In this document: piece by piece, positions 59,047 through 64,000 of the stretch
How the letters are laid out: each line of letters opens with the position of its first letter
How positions within the stretch are numbered: position 1 is the first letter of the stretch
DNA from: Blastomussa wellsi
Taxonomy: Eukaryota; Cnidaria; Anthozoa; Scleractinia; Plerogyridae
Assembly: GCA_947652115.1 (NCBI GenBank)
Contig: OX393572.1
Coordinates: 3,997,017 to 4,061,016 of the forward strand
Direction: 5' to 3'
DNA: 64,000 nt
Program-made: the position numbers and the translations under genes
Notes under the pieces: generated by a model
Databases searched by the model: none
Told to the model about the DNA's origin: nothing
The model's input: only the letters and a program-made list of their open reading frames with translations

Positions 59047-60678
59047 CACTCTAAAGTCTCAGTTGATTGAATCCAGCCATGTTTGCTGCCAATGGAAGGG
59101 TAATTTTTTTACCTTCTCGCAGTGCCGGTTTTCTTACAGACTTTTGGACTTGATGTACAATAATAATTGTAAAGTCTTCTTTATGTAAGTGACTATACAG
59201 TTTTGTACTAAAACCATAATATTGTTTGAAAAACTTACACAGTAGGCTGCCAATGAATGACTGTAATTAAGTTACTATCAATGTTAAGGTTTTATTTTCA
59301 CAGTACTGCTCCAGAAGAAAAGATACCTATTGTAGAAGAGTTAAACCTAACTGCATGTAAAAACAATTATTGTGCTTCTCAATGCCATCAGTGAAAATAC
59401 ATTTAGACCACATTAGATTCTCAATGTTGGCTACTGTAAATATATCTAATAAAAGGGACACTGTCATGGCTACAACTTCAAAAATTCAACAACCCAAAAA
59501 CGTGTTTACTCCAATGGAAACCTGAAAACAGTGGTTAAGGTTTGTTAAAATTACTATGCCAGTGCACTGTGATAGCATCACGAGTTTTAGGTCTCAACTT
59601 GAAAAAGTCAGGCTGACATTTTCAAGTTCTGACCTTGTGATTTGGAAAAATTGATGAAAACTATGTATGGTTACTCTCTTCCTTAAACAATCTGCTTGAT
59701 ACCCATCTCTTTATCTTCTAAGAGCATTTCCTGTATGGATGAAAGAGCTTACTCATAATCAATTTTTGTGGCCATTTTACTAAAAAAAGGCTGAAAAATT
59801 ACAGTGACTGTGTCCCTTTAAATATCGCTGTGTGGCTGTTAATCATCAGGATGCATAATGTGTGTGTAATCCTATCCTTGGTTTTGGCTTTGAAAACAGA
59901 CAAAATGAATCTACCAATCAATACCGAAAGACGTGACCTTTCAAACCAGACATAAGACTATTAAGCGAACTTCTGTTTATTGAGAAGTTCACAAGAAAAC
60001 CGTTGATGGTGCAGAGTTAACGTTACCGAAAGGCCAAGTTATAGTCATTTATAGCTGAACTCAATTTGTAAAGTTTCCAGGCACTAGGTACATGTAAGTT
60101 AGGTTGTGCTGCTACACATAGCACTAAAAGGCACCTCAACAAAATTGTGTATATTAAATACCTACATAAAATTGATATAATTCTAAGTTTGTGTTAAAAA
60201 ACACTTGAAGGCCTCTTTTATAATGACTGTTGAAAGTAATTTTCAGTGGCTTGTAAACTCTGTATATATGTGAGTCTGATGAAAGATGGTTACAAATAAA
60301 GTCATAACAAATGGACAGTTTGATTCTACAAAATAATAGTTTATTATTTTTATAATAATTTGACATTTAATGCATTTTAAGCTACACTAAAAAGTTGTCA
60401 CAAACTCCTTTTACAAGCAGATTCTGTTAACTTGTAATGCATGTATAGCGTACAAAGCTGGTAGAAATCTGAGCATGTAAGCAAGCCACAAAGCCAAGAG
60501 GAATCAAGTTTAACTTAAGGGAATTCCAGCTACACAGAAGGGCCCACAAAATGGTGTAATTAAAAAATATATATATTATGCAACAATATTTATCGCTAAC
60601 AACAGCACTGACAAAATGTGAAAACGTTTCACGATCGTTTACAAGATTTATGACAAAAAGTCATGATTTTAAAAGGCA
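59047..60678. other. Convergent intergenic region between ACYP and the HRC-like gene
   Basis: Contains a MITE with ends aaagggacactgtcatgg and cagtgactgtgtcccttt (59452-59820), a possible ACYP poly(A) signal (aataaa near 59448, overlapping the MITE end), and AT-rich sequence with a reverse-strand aataaa near 60340. No gene is supported. Confidence 0.6.
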
Positions 60679-63600
60679 TTAAAGGTATTCTTTGATCCAT
60701 TTCCGTGCTGATTCAATGTCCTTGTCAACATTTTCTTTTGTTGCTTTGTCAAATGATGGTAGAGAACTGAACAAAAGCAAGAAATTTTATTATTGGATAC
60801 TCCCAACCAATAAAAGTAAATATTTTTTATAATAAAAAAAATGGTGCATTGGAATCAGTCATACTGCCAGACAGACCTGTAGTCTGTCAGTCAGTCGCTC
60901 ATCCAGTCGGCCAGTCAGTCAGTCAGTTTGTCAGTCCGTCAGTCAGTCAGTCTCAGTCAAACATTCAGCACTGAAGCAATGACACTTACTTGTAAATAGC
61001 TGAACTCACTATATCAACAATCCCTCCTGTACACATGATTTAGAAGAAATAAAAAAAACTGTACATTAAAAATTATTGATGACATACATCACATGATATT
61101 TCAACACTTGGTAATAAGCAATTTTCTAAATGAGCAGGGGACTGGGTGCAAATATTTAAAATTAATTTAAACATGAAAATGAACCTAAAGATCATCCAAA
61201 ATAGTGTAAAAATACCAAATTTCAGCGTTACTGGCTCAAATGCAAATGTATAGTACACTTTTGAAAAGTTGAAATTTGAGAGAACTTTATGGTTTGGAGG
61301 GACGCCTTGGGACCATACAATGTTAATGCTGAGAAAGCACGTGACCATTTAATGTGGTAAGCACTTCGTTTTTCAATAAACGTTTTATGCTAATTTTATG
61401 TATGGAATAGGCTTAAAACCACTGAATTTGAAAGCTTAACTGAAATTATTTTATTAAGAAAATAAGAACCCATTTAAGAACCCTAAATGTTTGTTGGAAC
61501 CTGTTTAGCCTAACTTTTTTTGCAGGTTCTTACTTGCAGGTTTTACTGTACTGCATAAATTATCTTTATTTTAGCCAATAACACTGACATTTAGTAAACT
61601 TACATTATTTTGGATGACCTTTCACGTGGCAGGCTCAATTTTTTATTTCAACCGATTTTACATATTTGTACCCAGTCCCCTACTTGTTTTGAAAATGGCT
61701 AATAATATTTGTATCGTTATAAAATATTTATTAAAGCAATTTCATAAGAATGAGTCATTCCTTTCTGGTTTTCCTGTAATAATTAGGACACTGGTCATGA
61801 ATCTCTTGTTATGTTTAGGAACATGTCAAATCAGCTTCCACCAAGTTGAGAAACATTTTGAAAAATTCCGAAACAGGAGCCACTAAAGAAAGGATGGAAA
61901 CTGGGCATAACAGGTACTGGAGAAGGGGGGGGTCAGACCCTGTCCACAATGTCCCCCAGGTGTGTGAAAATGGCACAGGCACACTGCCTACAATAATATA
62001 ATCCCAGGGGTAATCCCCTATATGGGCTATAGGGGGATGTACTCCACTGGATAGGGTATGGTTTTGGCCCCTCAGTCCTGAACAGGGTATGTAATGAGGG
62101 CCTGTTAGGGTAAATTCCGACATGGCTCTGAAACACCGACATGAACGATTGCTCACGCAAAATTCCAACAGCAACATGCGAACCTTCCGAAATTGCGACG
62201 TTGAAAGGTTTCAAATCCAGACAGTGGAAATAAAGACCCCCCCCCCCCCCCCTAACAGGGCCTCTATAATGTCAAGTGAGTCTGTCCTAATTGGGGTCTG
62301 GCACTGTCCTAGACAGGGCATGGCTTCAAAACTTTCACTGAGTTTTAAGCAAAATGTTGATCAGTCAACATTAGATCACTTTCAGGACTAGATACATTAG
62401 CACTATAGCCAGCGGCATCCCTACACCGAAGTAACCTCCCTCCATGGGATATAAAACTGTTATTTTCTGCTCTGTATAACTTTCCTTTGCATCAGTACAA
62501 AAATAACAGGCAAAGAAACACTTAAGTATCTACAGACATGAAAAAATAATGATAATGTTATGTGTGAACTAACCTGGAGTACAAACTGTGTCGCATATAT
62601 TGCAAAGGGTGCAATATTTACAGTACTGTAAATAAAAAATACACTGGAATTAAAAATCTCAGTGAGCAATTATCTATGACTTATTTACTGAAGGCATGTA
62701 AGTAAGTAAACAGATTCATGAAACACAGTCGCATTGAAAGGCCTTATGAGAATACATATTAATGTTACGTCAAGTTGCTCAATGTTCACTTCAAGCCTTG
62801 TTTATGCCAAATTCTTTTTCATACTGCTTTCACATGGGTATTCTTTGCTGCCGTGCGAATTCAAGTTTCAGAGTGCAGCTTGAAGTGCTACAAGCTAGTC
62901 TGCATTATGTGAAAGTGCTATTTAAAGGTGTAAGGAATCAAGACATGAGAACCACATGTACCGCGAGCATTAGGGTTATCACAAAATCTGGTTATGACTC
63001 TAGTGCTACCGCTCTTCGCTCAAATCTACAGTGGGATGACCTCTATACCAGACGGAAAAAACAAAAAGCGAAACTAATGTTTAAAACCTTGAATAAGCTA
63101 ATGCCGCAGTACTTAAAAGATTTGTTTATACCATTCAATACAGAATACAAACTCAGAGACAAGGAAAATAGATTAGCTCTACCTAAGCACCGAACTGACT
63201 TCCTTAAACGTAGCTTCTGCTACAGAGGGGCTCAGTTGTGGAACAGCCTTCCTCGTGATGCTGGAGTGACCAAATCTTTTCCTCAGTTCAAAGATATTCT
63301 GTCCTCACACTCCCACACGGGAATTGTATATATTGTCTACTGATGTTATTACCGTGTATAAATAAAGTTAATGTATGTATGTATGTATGTATGAGCAAAC
63401 ATCAACATATATCCCCCCCTCCACCTCCTCGGGCTACACCGTACATATGGAATTGTAACCAGTTTTGTGTATGTTTACCAATGGATGTGATTTTCTTTTA
63501 CCACATCTCCATAAGGAAAAGGAATGAGAATAAGGTCACAACCCTGGATATAAGTGCACACCCCACCATTGTACGTAACTCACACCCCACCATTGTACAG

Positions 63601-63926
63601 GGTCACTGGGGGGGGGGGGTGATGGACCCCCACCCCCTACCATTAAATGCTCTATTACTGGTACTTTGACTATAAAGCCCTAAGCTTGTACAAGATATGA
63701 TTATTTTAGCTGTGAAATCATCTGACTGTTGTCATCTGATGTCATTAGAGGAGCCAAAAATTCACCAGGATAAAGTACTCTTTTTTGAAAGTATACAGTA
63801 ATTTTTTGCATGCATTCTAAGGGCTAAAGTTGGACTATTACTGTACATGTGTACCTTGCACAAATGACAGTTTGGTTTCTTCTTAGTTGTTTTGCATGGA
63901 CAATCTTTGTCACACAACTGACAGAA
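60679..63926 (-). CDS. Cysteine-rich protein with HRC-like C-terminal domain, last four exons (5' part off window)
   Basis: Minus-strand exons with matching phases: 63855-63926, 62574-62625, 60990-61026, 60679-60766 (stop TAA). The product segment contains FCQLCDKDCPCKTTKKK, PNCHLCK, YCKYCTLCNICDTVCTPGG, IVDIVSSAIYNSLPSFDKA and ends SARKWIKEYL. Fourteen residues are cysteines, mostly spaced CxxC. From memory, the C-terminus of vertebrate histidine-rich calcium-binding protein (HRC), a sarcoplasmic-reticulum lumenal protein, has the same plan: a run of CxxC, a CDTxCxPG box, then VDxxSSxxYxxL. That suggests a secretory-pathway lumenal protein involved in calcium storage; this is inference. The acidic or histidine-rich region expected upstream would lie beyond 64 kb. 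Splice sites are canonical; a transcript would confirm the chain. Confidence 0.7.
60885..60960. repeat. Imperfect (cagt)n microsatellite
   Basis: Repeated cagtcagtcagt with tgt/ccg interruptions; lies in the last intron of the HRC-like gene. Confidence 0.85.
61915..62267. mobile_element. Composite repeat with a nested MITE (agggcctgttaggg ends)
   Basis: The inner element (62097-62267) has ends agggcctgttagggt and ccctaacagggcct, with a run of about 16 C near its right end. The outer part contains opposed ccccta/taggggg motifs. Confidence 0.6.
62968..63393 (+). mobile_element. 5'-truncated LINE tail with (atgt)n end
   Basis: Frame shows SALRSNLQWDDLYTRRKKQK-type sequence, LMFKTLNKLMPQYLKDLF and GAQLWNSLPRDAG, the C-terminus of a CR1/Rex-like ORF2, then aataaa and five gtat repeats. 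It sits in an intron of the HRC-like gene, opposite strand. Confidence 0.88.
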
Positions 63927-64000
63927 CTGCAAGAAACGGCATTCGTTAGTGACAAAGTCAGAACAAAGACAGAGAGTAACATGTATGATGTCAAAACGTT

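Noticed and set aside
59301..59357. Possible extra 3' exon of ACYP (APEEKIPIVEEL frame)
   Set aside because: The acylphosphatase chain is already complete at 98 residues with a stop at 59046; nothing in the family extends past it.
62762..62967. N-terminal part of a 193-residue ORF
   Set aside because: The ORF only becomes recognisable at about 62968, where the LINE tail begins; the upstream portion is chance read-through.
1..64000. CRISPR array, integron or prokaryotic defence island
   Set aside because: The inverted and tandem repeats are eukaryotic MITEs and satellites; spliced genes exclude a bacterial or phage source.

Overview
The window is animal genomic DNA, most likely from an anthozoan cnidarian and probably a stony coral. 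The genes are intron-rich with GT-AG junctions, the protein sequences are clearly metazoan, there are no bacterial operons, and about half of the non-coding DNA consists of short palindromic transposon relics, tRNA-derived SINEs and truncated LINEs of the kind that crowd coral genomes. Species level is inference; the gene calls do not depend on it.

Layout. About 0.7-20.6 kb, + strand: the 3' part of an RGS22-like regulator of G-protein signalling, with two RGS domains; its 5' exons lie left of the window. Its 7.2 kb intron (11.8-19.1 kb) contains an intronless gene on the opposite strand (12.87-13.88 kb) for a fukutin/LicD-type nucleotidyltransferase-fold membrane protein, and a possible two-exon micropeptide diverging from it. 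About 22.5-28.9 kb, +: a four-exon gene for a serine-rich coiled-coil protein that I do not recognise. 29-31.6 kb: intergenic, with MITEs and a damaged tRNA-like sequence. 31.6-50.1 kb, +: a complete 28-exon WDHD1 (AND-1/Ctf4) gene, predicted 1106 residues, from the WD40 propeller to the HMG box. 51.6-55.5 kb, -: a three-exon F-box/leucine-rich-repeat gene. It is head to head, 181 bp between start codons, with a complete four-exon acylphosphatase gene (55.7-59.0 kb, +) whose active-site arginine is encoded in a 17-nt microexon. 60.7-63.9 kb, -: the last four exons of a cysteine-rich protein whose C-terminus resembles that of vertebrate sarcoplasmic-reticulum histidine-rich calcium-binding protein (HRC).

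Between and inside the genes I describe seven copies of one tRNA-derived SINE, three 5'-truncated LINE tails, many inverted-repeat elements (several in related pairs or nested), a 21-bp minisatellite, a ~213-bp tandem satellite, a 400-bp polypyrimidine tract and two hammerhead-ribozyme-like motifs of the Penelope/retrozyme kind. The genes do not form one pathway: they concern G-protein signalling, glycan modification, replisome assembly, ubiquitin ligation, acyl-phosphate hydrolysis and probably lumenal calcium handling. No compact defence or biosynthetic cluster is visible. The most unusual items are the HRC-like gene, the hammerhead-like repeats, and two copies of a repeat that keep a similar short reading frame.
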